Notes: generated by a model not told the origin, from the sequence alone. Numbered from the stretch's first letter, positions 8,787-18,165 are shown. The stretch: 64,000 nucleotides of DNA from Ruminococcus sp. Marseille-P6503 (GCF_900604945.1 NZ_UWPB01000001.1:62001-126000); one strand, 5' to 3'. Made by a program: numbers and translations.

Positions 8787-8800
8787 TGAAAACGTTTAGG
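8787..8800 (+). promoter_or_regulatory. Possible catabolite-response (cre-like) site in the glgP leader
   Basis: TGAAAACGTTTAGG matches 12 of 14 positions of the CcpA consensus TGWAANCGNTNWCA. It lies about 20 bases after the predicted start point, where it would block transcription. A similar 12-of-14 match lies upstream of the GH5 gene (16104). Confidence 0.35.
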
Positions 8801-8933
8801 TATAATAATTTTATGTATTCACAGCGGGTTGATGAAAACCTGCAATAATTATTGTATAATTAATGTGATTCACAGCTTTTGCATTGTCTGAACGCAATGC
8901 ATAGGCGTATACTTTTTTTGGAGGTAAAATAAT

Positions 8934-11351
8934 ATGGCAAAATCCAATACGGCGGGAAGCAAAACTATCACAAAGGATGAGCTTAAAAAGCAGTTTGTCG
9001 ACATTCTGCACAATGATTTCCAGACTACTCCGGACGACGCTTCCGATCAGCAGGTTTACGAAGCGCTGACCAAGATCGTGGTGGGTATTCTCAAGGCAAA
9101 GCGCCGCCATTTTACAGTTAAGACCCATTCCGCGGGAAAGAAAAAGGTTTATTATCTTTCGATGGAATTTCTTATGGGGCGTTCCTTGAAAACGAGCCTT
9201 TACAACCTTGAAATGATAAACGAAACGACTCAGATGCTGAAGGATTTCGGCATCTCGATTAACGGTATATATGAGTGCGAGCCTGACGCGGGTCTTGGAA
9301 ACGGAGGACTGGGACGGCTTGCCGCCTGCTACCTTGACGCTCTTGCCGCAGACGGCTATCACGCTACTGGATATTCTATCTGCTATGAGTACGGAATTTT
9401 TAAACAGAAGCTTGACGAGGGCTGGCAGACTGAGCTGCCTGATAACTGGCTGCCGGGCGGTTCGGCATGGCTCGTTCCTGTTCCGAGCAAGGCTGTCGAG
9501 GTGCGCTTTGACGGAGATTTAAAGGAATACTGGGATAATCAGTATCATTGCGTGACCCATGAGAATTACACTTCGGTCATGGCGGTTCCCTACGATCTGT
9601 TTGTTTCCGGCTACGGAAGCGAGGCTGTTTCAAAGCTCAGACTCTGGAAGGCTGAGGTTCCGTCCTTTGATATGACAATGTTCAATAAGGGCGATTATTC
9701 AAAGGCGCTGGGTCTTAATATTATGTCGCAGGCAATAACCAAGGTGCTTTATCCAAACGACAATCATGCCGAGGGAAAATCTCTGCGTTTAAGACAGCAG
9801 TATTTCCTGTGCGCCGCCTCCATAGGCGATATTGTCAATCAGCATATGGGTGTTTACGGCACTCTTGACAATCTCCATGAAAAGGTCGCTATCCATATAA
9901 ACGATACGCATCCGACTCTTGCGATACCGGAGCTTATGAGAGTTCTGCTTGACGACTGCGGATATTCGTGGGATAAGGCATGGCATATCGTTCAGAATAC
10001 CTTTGCCTATACTAACCACACCGTAATGCCTGAGGCTCTGGAAAAGTGGGACTGCAACCTGCTTAAGAGCGTAACGCCGAGAATTTTTGCCATTATTATA
10101 GAGATCAACGAGAGATACTGCCGTCAGCTTTGGGAAAAATACGGCGACGAGGCGAAGGTATCGAGAATGTCTATCGTTGAGAACAACAAGGTCAAGATGG
10201 CTACTCTCTGCGTTCATGCCTGCCACCATGTAAACGGCGTTGCAAAGATACATTCGGAGATAATCAAAAAGGAAACCTTTAAGGACGAATATGAGTATAC
10301 TCCTGAAAAGTTTACCAACGTCACTAACGGTATAGCCTACAGAAGATGGCTTTATCAGTCCAACGAGGGGCTTACCTCGCTGCTGAAAGAGAAGATAGGA
10401 AGCGGTTTTCTCAAGGACGCTTCACAGCTTGCGAAGCTTAACAGCTATAAGGACGACAAGGAGATCCTCGAGCGCCTTGCCTCCATTAAGCTTGATAATA
10501 AAAACAGATTTGCCAAATACGTTAAAAATGAGTACGGAGTCGTGCTCAATACAAGCTCGATCTTCGATGTACAGGTAAAGCGTCTGCACGAATACAAGCG
10601 TCAGCAGCTTAACGCGCTGAATATAATTGCCGAATACAACTATCTCAAGGCTAATCCTGACGCCGACTATACTCCGAAGACCTATATATTTGCGGCAAAG
10701 GCTGCTCCGGGATATTATATGGCAAAGCAGATCATCAAGCTTATCTGGAATATTTCCCAGGAGCTTAAAAAGGACAAAAAGCTGAATGAGAAGCTTAACG
10801 TGATCTTTCTTGAGGATTACTGCGTAACTCTTTCAGAGATCCTTATGCCTGCCGCCGATATTTCCGAGCAGATCTCGCTGGCAGGAACGGAGGCTTCCGG
10901 TACAGGCAATATGAAGCTTATGATAAACGGAGCGGTGACGCTTGGAACAATGGACGGAGCCAACGTTGAGATTCATGAGCAGGTAGGGGACGACAACATT
11001 ATTATATTCGGTATGACCGTAGACGAGGTAAACGCCAGAAAGCCCGGATATAATCCAATGGATATCTACAACTCAAACGCCGTGGTAAGGGAAGCTGTAG
11101 ACAGGCTTCAGAGCGGGATCAACGGCGAGCAGTTCGGAGAGATCGCCGGCTCGCTCAAGAATGCCGATACCTATATGGCTCTTGCGGACTTTGATTCCTA
11201 TCAGCAGGCTCAGAAATACGCTTCAGAGTGTTATAACGACAGAATGAAGTGGCAGAAAATGTCCCTTGTCAACATTGCAAACGCCGGTATTTTCTCGGCT
11301 GACCGTTCGGTCGAGGATTACGCCCGCGATATCTGGGGACTTAAAAAATAA
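8934..11351 (+). CDS. glgP: Glycogen/starch (maltodextrin) phosphorylase
   Basis: Cytoplasmic GT35 enzyme that releases glucose-1-phosphate from alpha-1,4-glucans using phosphate and pyridoxal phosphate. It is 805 residues, full length for the family. Visible signatures are the N-terminal GLGNGGLGRLAACYLD block and the PLP-lysine signature EASGTGNMKLMINGA with GTMDGANVEI directly after. ATG at 8934 follows GGAGG. The gene is monocistronic with a consensus promoter. Its product feeds phosphoglucomutase (16365-18083) in the same region, so the two form a short glucan-to-glucose-6-phosphate route. No glgA/B/C genes are in the window. Confidence 0.96.
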   Translation: MAKSNTAGSKTITKDELKKQFVDILHNDFQTTPDDASDQQVYEALTKIVVGILKAKRRHFTVKTHSAGKKKVYYLSMEFLMGRSLKTSLYNLEMINETTQMLKDFGISINGIYECEPDAGLGNGGLGRLAACYLDALAADGYHATGYSICYEYGIFKQKLDEGWQTELPDNWLPGGSAWLVPVPSKAVEVRFDGDLKEYWDNQYHCVTHENYTSVMAVPYDLFVSGYGSEAVSKLRLWKAEVPSFDMTMFNKGDYSKALGLNIMSQAITKVLYPNDNHAEGKSLRLRQQYFLCAASIGDIVNQHMGVYGTLDNLHEKVAIHINDTHPTLAIPELMRVLLDDCGYSWDKAWHIVQNTFAYTNHTVMPEALEKWDCNLLKSVTPRIFAIIIEINERYCRQLWEKYGDEAKVSRMSIVENNKVKMATLCVHACHHVNGVAKIHSEIIKKETFKDEYEYTPEKFTNVTNGIAYRRWLYQSNEGLTSLLKEKIGSGFLKDASQLAKLNSYKDDKEILERLASIKLDNKNRFAKYVKNEYGVVLNTSSIFDVQVKRLHEYKRQQLNALNIIAEYNYLKANPDADYTPKTYIFAAKAAPGYYMAKQIIKLIWNISQELKKDKKLNEKLNVIFLEDYCVTLSEILMPAADISEQISLAGTEASGTGNMKLMINGAVTLGTMDGANVEIHEQVGDDNIIIFGMTVDEVNARKPGYNPMDIYNSNAVVREAVDRLQSGINGEQFGEIAGSLKNADTYMALADFDSYQQAQKYASECYNDRMKWQKMSLVNIANAGIFSADRSVEDYARDIWGLKK

Positions 11352-11392
11352 TATCAAAAATTGTTGCTGTATGCAGGTAAAACTAATAATAA

Positions 11393-11446
11393 GCGGGCGG
11401 TCACAAACGTCCCTACATTCCGTAGGGGTCGGCTGTGACCGCCCGC
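11393..11446. repeat. Nested perfect inverted repeat between glgP and the c-di-GMP gene
   Basis: Outer 13-base arms GCGGGCGGTCACA (11393-11405) and TGTGACCGCCCGC (11434-11446) enclose inner arms CCCTAC (11411-11416) and GTAGGG (11422-11427). It separates two convergent genes and may act as a two-way terminator; on the minus strand it is followed by a T-rich tract. Its form resembles dispersed hairpin repeats of gut Clostridia, but only one copy is seen here. Confidence 0.7.
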
Positions 11447-11473
11447 TGCGCTGTAATTACAGCTATGAGGCTT

Positions 11474-14413
11474 TTATTTTTCCCTGTAAACGTATGCGCT
11501 GCCTTTCCGGCGCTTTTTCTTCACTTTATAAAGAGCCTTGTCGGCGTTGCGGTATGCTTCGTCAAAGCGGTCGTGAGGAGGCAGAGAGAAAGCTATCCCT
11601 ATGCTTACGGAGATTTCCGCGCCGCTGTCGTTTATTGATTTTATTTTTTTCAAAACCGAGTCCGCCCATTCTGCGGCGTATTTTTCCGACGGGATATCGG
11701 CAAGGTATACCAGAAACTCGTCGCCGCCGAACCGCACGATAGAATCTTTTTCGGAGCATTGAGCGGAAATTATACGGCTTATTTCCTTTAGCCATTTATC
11801 CCCCTCATAGTGACCGTAAGAGTCGTTGATGTTTTTGAAGTTGTCAACGTCGATCATGCAGACAGCGTGCTCCGAATTTGAATACTTTTCAGCCCGGAGC
11901 GAGTTTTCAATTTTCGGCATCGCGCTTCTGTTCATGGCGTTGGTGAGATAGTCGTGCGCCGCAAGCTCGCTGACCTTTTTATATTCTACCTCAGACGTCA
12001 CATTCTTTGCAAGAACGATTATTTTCTGAGGTACGGAGTCCCGTATAAATATGGCGCTGCTTTCCATCCACGTTACCTCAGGAGTGTTTTTAAGACGGTA
12101 TTTTACAGAAACTGTATCTCCGAGAGCAGGGTTTTCGTTAAATTTTTTAAGGTTATCAATACTGAATACAGCGTTCAGCTTGGGTATATCCTCCGGCTCA
12201 ATTTCGTTTTGTATCATTCGCGTATAAGCGGACTCGTAATTTCCCGATTTATTTACGCCGTAATATTCCTTCTTTCTTAAGGCAAGCTGACGGTAAGTAA
12301 AAGAGGGAAGCGTTATTTCGGTTATGACGTCGATAGTATGTCCGAGAATACGGGAAACCGAGAGCAAAGAAAGCTCTGTTTCCGCGGTATACGGGTCGGC
12401 TATGCATACGAGCGTATTGCTGCTGCCGCCGGTTTCCAGTAAAAATATATAAAACCGTATAGTCCTGAAAGGCTTTCCGTTTTCAAGCAGAGTAACGGAA
12501 ACATTTTCAACACCTGATTTTTGCTCCATGACCGCTTTGCACGCGTTCAGCAATGAATCCTTGGAGCTTTCGGCTATATAGCTGAGAAGCTCAGGCCTTC
12601 CGGCGCTGTGCTTGTGAGGGTCGATTTTAGTGAGCTTGGTAAACGCGTAATTGCAGCGGCTTATAATAAGGCTTCCGTCTTGGATTTCCATAGACGCGGC
12701 GGCAAAATTTGTTTCTTTAATAATCTCCTTGCCGTCAATATTGCCGCTGTTGCGGTAAATGCCGTTTGTATCTATTTCAACGGCGCCATTTGCTATCTTT
12801 TCAGCGAACTGCTGCGCAGGCATAGGCTTATAGTAATAAAAGCCCTGTGCATACCGGCAGCTGGCGTTGGTCAGAAATGAGATCTGGTTTTTTGCTTCAA
12901 CGCCCTCTGCAATGACCGCCAGTTTCAGCTTGTCCATCATCTGAAGAACGGCCTGCAAAATAATACGGCTTTTGTTTTTGCTGTCGGGAGCGCTCCAGTT
13001 TTTCAGGAAGTTCATATCAAGCTTAATAATATCTATATTATAGCTTTTAAGTGAGTTAAGCGAGGAATAACCGCTGCCGAAATCATCCATGATTATCGTA
13101 TAGCCGCTGTCTTTCAGCTTGGTAAACGTTGCGCGGAGATTCTGTATACCGTCTGTGTAGGTGCTTTCCGTAATTTCAATTTGTATAAGCTTTTTTGGAA
13201 TATCATATTTTTCTGTAATACCGCATATTTTTTCGTACAGGTTTTCATAATAAAAGCTCAGTCCTGAGAAATTTACCGAAAAAGGCGGAGGATTGAGTCC
13301 TCTGTCAAGCAGCTCCCTTATATATCGGCAGGTTTCCTCCAGTATATAAAGGTCGATCCGGCGGATATACCCCGTCCGCTCCATTGCCGGAATAAAATCT
13401 GCCGGGCTAAGCAGTCCTTTCTTGGGATGATCCCACCTTATCAGAACTTCCGCGCCGACGATCTTTTCGCTGGTCATGTCAACCTGAGGCTGTGTATAAA
13501 GCACAAATTCCTTGTTTTCAAAAGCGCGTTCAATTTCGCTGATATATATCTGTTCCTCAAGTATACGGCTGTAAATGTTCTTTCCGTAAAACGCTATTTT
13601 AGAAGAGGAGTCTGTTTTTATCGAATTGGCTGCGATCTTTGCCCTGTCGATTATTTTCATTGCCGGCATAGACGGGTTTTCGACTATGTACGCTCCGATA
13701 TTAAAGCTTATTTTATCCGGGAATTTATACTCTTTGATCCAGATGTCAAGCAGGTGCTGCAAGCTGAAAATAAACTCGGATTCCTTTGAGTTGATGAATA
13801 TAAGCAGATCGGCGTCAAAGCGTCCGGTAATTGCCTGCTTTGTTTCCGTCATATTTATTATTTTCTGTTCAATAAAGCAGATAAGATCGTCTATTTTGGC
13901 GGCCCCGTATATTTCGTTTAAGATTTTTATCCTCTCTATGTCAATGCACAGTATTTCAAAGCTTTCGTTTTTACAGGAGGACAGCCAGTATTCCATGCGC
14001 GAAATGAACCGTTCCATTTTGTACATTTTATAGGAGTAATTCAGTCTTACTTTTTCAACGCCGGCATATCTTTTAAGCGTATTATGTATTCTGAGCATAA
14101 AGATCCTGTCTGAAACAGGCTCGGCAATAGGTTCGGTTATTCCGTAGAAAAGCAGCTTCCCTATAGGGTCGTCGTAATCGTACATATCGTTTTCGCTGAC
14201 TATGACGATAACAGGCAGATTAAGAGTAGAGGTGATTCTGTTGTCGATTCTGTAAAGAATGGCTTTATAAGATGAAAGAATAAATTTTGCACTTTTGTAT
14301 TCGTCACCGAACGTGTTGCCGGCAGGAACGCGGATAATATTGTACTCGCTTTTAAGAAGCTGAGCATATCTGTCAATTTCGTTTTCAACAGAGCATAGTA
14401 TTACGTCCTGCAT
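11474..14413 (-). CDS. c-di-GMP protein: receiver-like, degenerate GGDEF, EAL, PAS-like, GGDEF
   Basis: 979-residue cytoplasmic protein. Residues 1-115 look like a receiver-type alpha/beta domain. Residues 135-290 form a GGDEF fold whose active motif is lost (GRFDADLL at 197-204). Residues 295-545 form an EAL domain in which the motif reads EVL (322-324) and other catalytic residues are kept: N381, E414, DDFG (443-446), K464, E503 and Q523. About 560-800 contains PAS-like sensor sequence, and the C-terminal cyclase has an intact GGDEF (about 896-900) without an RxxD inhibitory site. Both synthesis and breakdown of c-di-GMP are plausible. ATG at 14413 follows AAAGGACG. There are no TM segments, so signals would be cytoplasmic. 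Confidence 0.88.
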   Translation of the reverse strand: MQDVILCSVENEIDRYAQLLKSEYNIIRVPAGNTFGDEYKSAKFILSSYKAILYRIDNRITSTLNLPVIVIVSENDMYDYDDPIGKLLFYGITEPIAEPVSDRIFMLRIHNTLKRYAGVEKVRLNYSYKMYKMERFISRMEYWLSSCKNESFEILCIDIERIKILNEIYGAAKIDDLICFIEQKIINMTETKQAITGRFDADLLIFINSKESEFIFSLQHLLDIWIKEYKFPDKISFNIGAYIVENPSMPAMKIIDRAKIAANSIKTDSSSKIAFYGKNIYSRILEEQIYISEIERAFENKEFVLYTQPQVDMTSEKIVGAEVLIRWDHPKKGLLSPADFIPAMERTGYIRRIDLYILEETCRYIRELLDRGLNPPPFSVNFSGLSFYYENLYEKICGITEKYDIPKKLIQIEITESTYTDGIQNLRATFTKLKDSGYTIIMDDFGSGYSSLNSLKSYNIDIIKLDMNFLKNWSAPDSKNKSRIILQAVLQMMDKLKLAVIAEGVEAKNQISFLTNASCRYAQGFYYYKPMPAQQFAEKIANGAVEIDTNGIYRNSGNIDGKEIIKETNFAAASMEIQDGSLIISRCNYAFTKLTKIDPHKHSAGRPELLSYIAESSKDSLLNACKAVMEQKSGVENVSVTLLENGKPFRTIRFYIFLLETGGSSNTLVCIADPYTAETELSLLSVSRILGHTIDVITEITLPSFTYRQLALRKKEYYGVNKSGNYESAYTRMIQNEIEPEDIPKLNAVFSIDNLKKFNENPALGDTVSVKYRLKNTPEVTWMESSAIFIRDSVPQKIIVLAKNVTSEVEYKKVSELAAHDYLTNAMNRSAMPKIENSLRAEKYSNSEHAVCMIDVDNFKNINDSYGHYEGDKWLKEISRIISAQCSEKDSIVRFGGDEFLVYLADIPSEKYAAEWADSVLKKIKSINDSGAEISVSIGIAFSLPPHDRFDEAYRNADKALYKVKKKRRKGSAYVYREK

Positions 14414-14448
14414 GGCTTTTCACGTCCTTTAAAAATTATACTTATTTC

Positions 14449-14477
14449 ATTATATCATAATTATTTGAAATCTTCAA
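14449..14477 (-). promoter_or_regulatory. Sigma-A promoter of the GGDEF/EAL gene
   Basis: Minus strand TTGAAG, 17 bases, TATAAT. It lies about 35 bases upstream of the ATG. Confidence 0.7.
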
Positions 14478-14503
14478 CCTTTTTTTGCGATTTTTACAGA
14501 CAT

Positions 14504-14534
14504 AAAAAAGCGCCTGAACTTAATCAGACGCTTT
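14504..14534 (-). terminator. Terminator of the GH5 cellulase gene
   Basis: Stem AAGCGCCTGA with TCAGACGCTT (one mismatch), followed on the minus strand by six T. It lies about 16 bases past the GH5 stop. Confidence 0.8.
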
Positions 14535-14549
14535 TATGCTTTTTATTGC

Positions 14550-16031
14550 TTATTTCTTTTTTGACTTAGCCGCTGCAAGTCCTGCTCCGGCGATAAGTAT
14601 CAAGGCTGCGCTCATAGCTACGGCGCCTGAAGCTCCTGTTGCAGGGGATTTATCAGTATTGCCGGCAGAAGCAGCGGATGATGTCTTGCTGCTGGTAGTA
14701 GCGCTTGTTACAGCGTCTGATTCAGCGTTAGAATCTGCTGAAGATGACTCGGCTGACTCGGTATCGGATGAAGAGTCTGACGAAGGTTCAGCTGTGGATT
14801 CGTCCGAAGGCTCGCTGCTGGCAGGATCGTCAACAGGAGGGATATATTCAGACTTAGCAGCCTCTGCAATTGCAGCGATCAAGTCAGGCTGAGTGATATC
14901 ATAGGTAGCTCTGTTTATCAGACCGAAGCCGTTATTTCCGTTCCAGCCGTTATCCCAGTATACCGGTACGCAGCCAAGCTCTCTGGCGGTTGAAACTACG
15001 CAGGAAAGCCAACGCGCTCTGGATTCGTTGTTTAGAGGGTCGTTCTCTGTTTTGTCAATGCAGCCTAACTCTCCGATAACAACCGGATAGCCCTTGCTTA
15101 CGAAAGCGTCGTAAAGCTTTGTGAAATCATCCTTGACTGTGGACTCCACACCGCCGCGGCGCTGAGCGTCAGCTTCTTCGCCCCACTGAGTTTTTACCAG
15201 GTTCTTTTCATTAAGACAGAAATCGTAAGGATCATAATAGTGAACGGAAATCATAAGTCTGTTTCCGTCGGCTGTGCAGCCGTCGTCCGAAGGAATTTCA
15301 AAGCCGTAATCTCCGACAGTGTAGTTGATGTTTGTATTCCAGCCGGGAATAAGCAGCCATCTCTTGGCGTTGTTGCCGCCGGTAGCGCGTACTGCGTCTA
15401 CAAACGTCTGATTGTAAGCGTTTATATCAGCATACTGCTCGGGTGTGGGATCGTCGTAATCGCCGTCAAATACCTCGTTCATGGATTCAAATATAAGGTG
15501 CTCGTCATAATCCTTGAAATTTTCGGCGATCTGAGTCCAGACCTTGCTGAACTTGTCGTTTATTCCTTCCTGATCTTCGGAACCGGCAAGCAGCCAGCCG
15601 CCGTCTACAGTATAATAGCCGTCGCCGTGGATATTGATGATCGCGTACATATCGTTATCCACAACATAATCGACAACTTCCTGTACTCTGTTCAGCCATG
15701 CCTCGTCGATCGTGTAATCAGGTCCCTCTCCGATCTTTGAAAGATAGGAAACAGGAATTCTTACAGAATTGAAGCCCTGCGCCTTTACAGTGTCGATAAG
15801 CTCCTTGGTGATCGTGGTGTTCTGCCACGCGGTTTCGCTGGGCGTACCGGCGTTTGAAGCCTCAAGCTGGTTTCCTACGTTCCAGCCGGCGCCCATTGCT
15901 TCGGTAATTTCAGCCGCAGACAAATCGGTAAAGCTTCCGTCCGGCTCGGCAGACGCTGCAAGCGACATACCGGAAACCGCGGTAGCGGCTGCCATGGCGG
16001 ATACCAAAATTCTTTTAAAGAAATTATTCAT
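14550..16031 (-). CDS. Secreted, surface-anchored GH5 endoglucanase
   Basis: 493-residue extracellular beta-glucanase of glycoside hydrolase family 5. Signal peptide 1-28 ends ASAEP. The catalytic domain spans about 35-395, with GAGWNVGNQLEA (48-59), INIHGDG, the acid/base Glu186 in FESMNEV, YWDNGW, and nucleophile Glu321 in VVIGELG. Residues 400-460 are a Ser/Thr/Asp/Glu linker, followed by SPATG (462-466), a hydrophobic segment and KSKKK, the layout of a sortase signal with a non-LPXTG motif. No dockerin is present. Start at 16031 is preferred: AAAGGAGAG lies six bases upstream and the protein then opens with a signal peptide; an upstream in-frame ATG at 16076 has no such site. Likely cellulose, glucan or xyloglucan breakdown. 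Confidence 0.92.
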   Translation of the reverse strand: MNNFFKRILVSAMAAATAVSGMSLAASAEPDGSFTDLSAAEITEAMGAGWNVGNQLEASNAGTPSETAWQNTTITKELIDTVKAQGFNSVRIPVSYLSKIGEGPDYTIDEAWLNRVQEVVDYVVDNDMYAIINIHGDGYYTVDGGWLLAGSEDQEGINDKFSKVWTQIAENFKDYDEHLIFESMNEVFDGDYDDPTPEQYADINAYNQTFVDAVRATGGNNAKRWLLIPGWNTNINYTVGDYGFEIPSDDGCTADGNRLMISVHYYDPYDFCLNEKNLVKTQWGEEADAQRRGGVESTVKDDFTKLYDAFVSKGYPVVIGELGCIDKTENDPLNNESRARWLSCVVSTARELGCVPVYWDNGWNGNNGFGLINRATYDITQPDLIAAIAEAAKSEYIPPVDDPASSEPSDESTAEPSSDSSSDTESAESSSADSNAESDAVTSATTSSKTSSAASAGNTDKSPATGASGAVAMSAALILIAGAGLAAAKSKKK

Positions 16032-16064
16032 TGCTGACTCTCCTTTGTTTTTAAGATTAAAATA

Positions 16065-16093
16065 ATTATACATCATTTATTTTAGAAATGCAA
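16065..16093 (-). promoter_or_regulatory. Sigma-A promoter of the GH5 gene
   Basis: Minus strand TTGCAT, 17 bases, TATAAT. It starts transcription about 25-30 bases before the ATG at 16031. Confidence 0.75.
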
Positions 16094-16103
16094 TACATTT
16101 TAA

Positions 16104-16117
16104 TGAAACCGATTAAT
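16104..16117 (+). promoter_or_regulatory. Possible cre/LacI-type operator upstream of the GH5 promoter
   Basis: TGAAACCGATTAAT matches 12 of 14 positions of the CcpA consensus and sits about 10 bases upstream of the -35 box. A LacI-family regulator or CcpA could bind; no regulator gene is nearby. Confidence 0.35.
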
Positions 16118-16280
16118 TTTAGTGTAATTTATACAAAATTATTTATAGATTTTAGTCAGACAGTATAAACAGCCATTTTAGCTTTGGTTTAATATATTTA
16201 TATTGTTTCATAAAAGTCATAAACGTCCGGAAAATATCAGCGGATATAGGTATAGTACCGCCGTTATCTCTGTTATAAGT

Positions 16281-16306
16281 AAAAAAGAGGACGGCTGAAA
16301 CCGTCC
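16281..16306 (-). terminator. Terminator of the phosphoglucomutase gene
   Basis: GGACGG/CCGTCC stem with a six-base loop, followed on the minus strand by CTCTTTTTTACTT. Confidence 0.8.
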
Positions 16307-16364
16307 CCAAGATTAAACTTATTCTGTTTTATATAATGATTCTAAGCCTGATACTCTATGCGGA

Positions 16365-18083
16365 TCAAAAACCGAGAATGCGCTTAAAGTCCTCGGATAT
16401 CGTTTCTTCAAGCTTTGCCGCGTCCTCTCTGCTTTCGCCGATCGTGGTATAATACGCCTTGATCTTAGGCTCAGTGCCGGAAGGTCTTATGATAACGCTT
16501 GCGCCCTGTTCAAGCTTGAACGCCAGCACGTCGGACTTCGGAAGAGTAAGAGCGGTTTTTTCGCCGGTTCTGAGATCTGTTTCTTCGGAAGCGAGATAGT
16601 CCGCGAAAAACTCCGCCTTCAGTCCTCCGATAGCTTTCGGAGTTTCATTTCTCAGACCTGTCATTATCTCCTTCATTCTTTCCATTCCGCTTGCGCCCTC
16701 GCAGGTAAAGGACTTCTGTGTATGAACGTAGTTGCCGTATTTTTTATACATTTCCTCTCTTGCCTGAAGCAGAGAAACGCCTTTGGTTCTGTAGAATGCC
16801 GCCATTTCGCATATAAGCATTGAAGCTACGACGGCGTCCTTATCCCTGACATACGAGCCCGCGAGATAGCCGTAGCTTTCCTCAAAACCGAAAATATATC
16901 TGTTTTCTTCTCCCTTTTCCTCAAGGAAGCCAATCTGCTCGCCGATAAATTTGAAGCCCGTAAGAACCTCTCTCAGCTCTACGCCGTATTCAGCCGCGAT
17001 CTTTTTGCATATATCCGTAGTAACTATAGTCTTTACGGCAACCGGATTTTCAGGCATTGTTCCGAGCGCGGTCCTTTCCTGACAGATATATTTGAGCAGC
17101 ATCGCGCCGACTTCGTTTCCGCTGAACAAAACGTAATTTCCGTTCGGATCGGGAACGGCGATTCCGACTCTGTCGCAGTCCGGATCGGTCGCAAGGAGAA
17201 GATCCGGCTTAACGGTTTCGCACAGTTCAAGTCCTTTTGCGAGAGCTTCCTTGATCTCCGGGTTCGGGAAAGGACAGGTAGGGAAATTTCCGTCGGGATT
17301 TTCCTGCTCGGGAACGACGGTAACCTCGCTGATTCCGATTTTTTTGAGAATAGCCCTTACCGGCTTGTTTCCGGTTCCGTTAAGGGGAGTATAGACAACC
17401 TTCAGTCCGCTGTCTGCAACAAGATCAGTATGAATACCCTGCTCGCTTACTTTTTCAAGATAAGCGTCGATAACTTCCTGTTCTATAAGTTTGATCATTC
17501 CCGACTGTACGCCGTCGCTGAAGGACATTACCTTTGCGCCGCCGAACATCGGAACGTCGTTGATTTTTCCGATAACGGTGTTGGCAACGTCCAGCGTGAT
17601 CTGACAGCCGTCCTCGCCGTAGACCTTATAGCCGTTGTATTTGGCAGGGTTGTGCGAAGCGGTTACAACAATTCCCGCCTGACATTTCAGGTATCTTACC
17701 GCCCAGGAAAGCATAGGCGTCGGCATAAGCTCGGGGTAGATATAAACCTTGATACCGTTGGCAGCCAGAACCGCGGCGGCTTCCTTTGCGAATTTATCGG
17801 ATTTGATGCGGCTGTCATAAGCAATGGCGACAGAGCCGTTTTCAAAGGCTCCGTTTACATAATCCGCAAGCCCCTGGGTCGCGCGTCTTATTGTATAGAT
17901 ATTGAGTCTGTAGGAACCTGCGCCGATTACTCCTCTGAGGCCGCCGGTTCCGAATTCAAGGTCGCGGTAAAAACGGTCTTTTATAGCTTCCTCATCGTCC
18001 GCTATAGAATTAAGCTCGGTCTGAAGATCGGGGTCGTCAACGGCATTTTCACACCAAAGCCTGTAAAGCTCCATTTCTGTCAT
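16365..18083 (-). CDS. Phosphoglucomutase / phosphomannomutase (alpha-D-phosphohexomutase)
   Basis: Interconverts glucose-1-phosphate and glucose-6-phosphate (and often the mannose forms) through a phosphoserine. It is 572 residues, the length of the Firmicutes PgcA-type enzymes. Signatures are FGTGGLRG near residue 46, the active-site serine in VTASHNPAKYNG, the metal loop TDPDCDRVG, the sugar-binding GFEESYG, and RPSGTEPKIKAY in the phosphate-binding domain. ATG at 18083 follows GAGGTG. It has its own promoter and terminator. It links glycogen phosphorolysis (glgP) to glycolysis and to sugar-nucleotide synthesis. Confidence 0.95.
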   Translation of the reverse strand: MTEMELYRLWCENAVDDPDLQTELNSIADDEEAIKDRFYRDLEFGTGGLRGVIGAGSYRLNIYTIRRATQGLADYVNGAFENGSVAIAYDSRIKSDKFAKEAAAVLAANGIKVYIYPELMPTPMLSWAVRYLKCQAGIVVTASHNPAKYNGYKVYGEDGCQITLDVANTVIGKINDVPMFGGAKVMSFSDGVQSGMIKLIEQEVIDAYLEKVSEQGIHTDLVADSGLKVVYTPLNGTGNKPVRAILKKIGISEVTVVPEQENPDGNFPTCPFPNPEIKEALAKGLELCETVKPDLLLATDPDCDRVGIAVPDPNGNYVLFSGNEVGAMLLKYICQERTALGTMPENPVAVKTIVTTDICKKIAAEYGVELREVLTGFKFIGEQIGFLEEKGEENRYIFGFEESYGYLAGSYVRDKDAVVASMLICEMAAFYRTKGVSLLQAREEMYKKYGNYVHTQKSFTCEGASGMERMKEIMTGLRNETPKAIGGLKAEFFADYLASEETDLRTGEKTALTLPKSDVLAFKLEQGASVIIRPSGTEPKIKAYYTTIGESREDAAKLEETISEDFKRILGF

Positions 18084-18137
18084 AAAATCACCTCATAAAT
18101 AATTAAACATCTGAATCAAAATAAAATAACCATAAAT

Positions 18138-18165
18138 ATTATATCACATTTTTTTCATTTCGCAA
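18138..18165 (-). promoter_or_regulatory. Sigma-A promoter of the phosphoglucomutase gene
   Basis: Minus strand TTGCGA, 16 bases, TATAAT. The T/A-rich leader is about 50 bases. Bases 18166-18319 hold no gene that can be supported. Confidence 0.65.
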
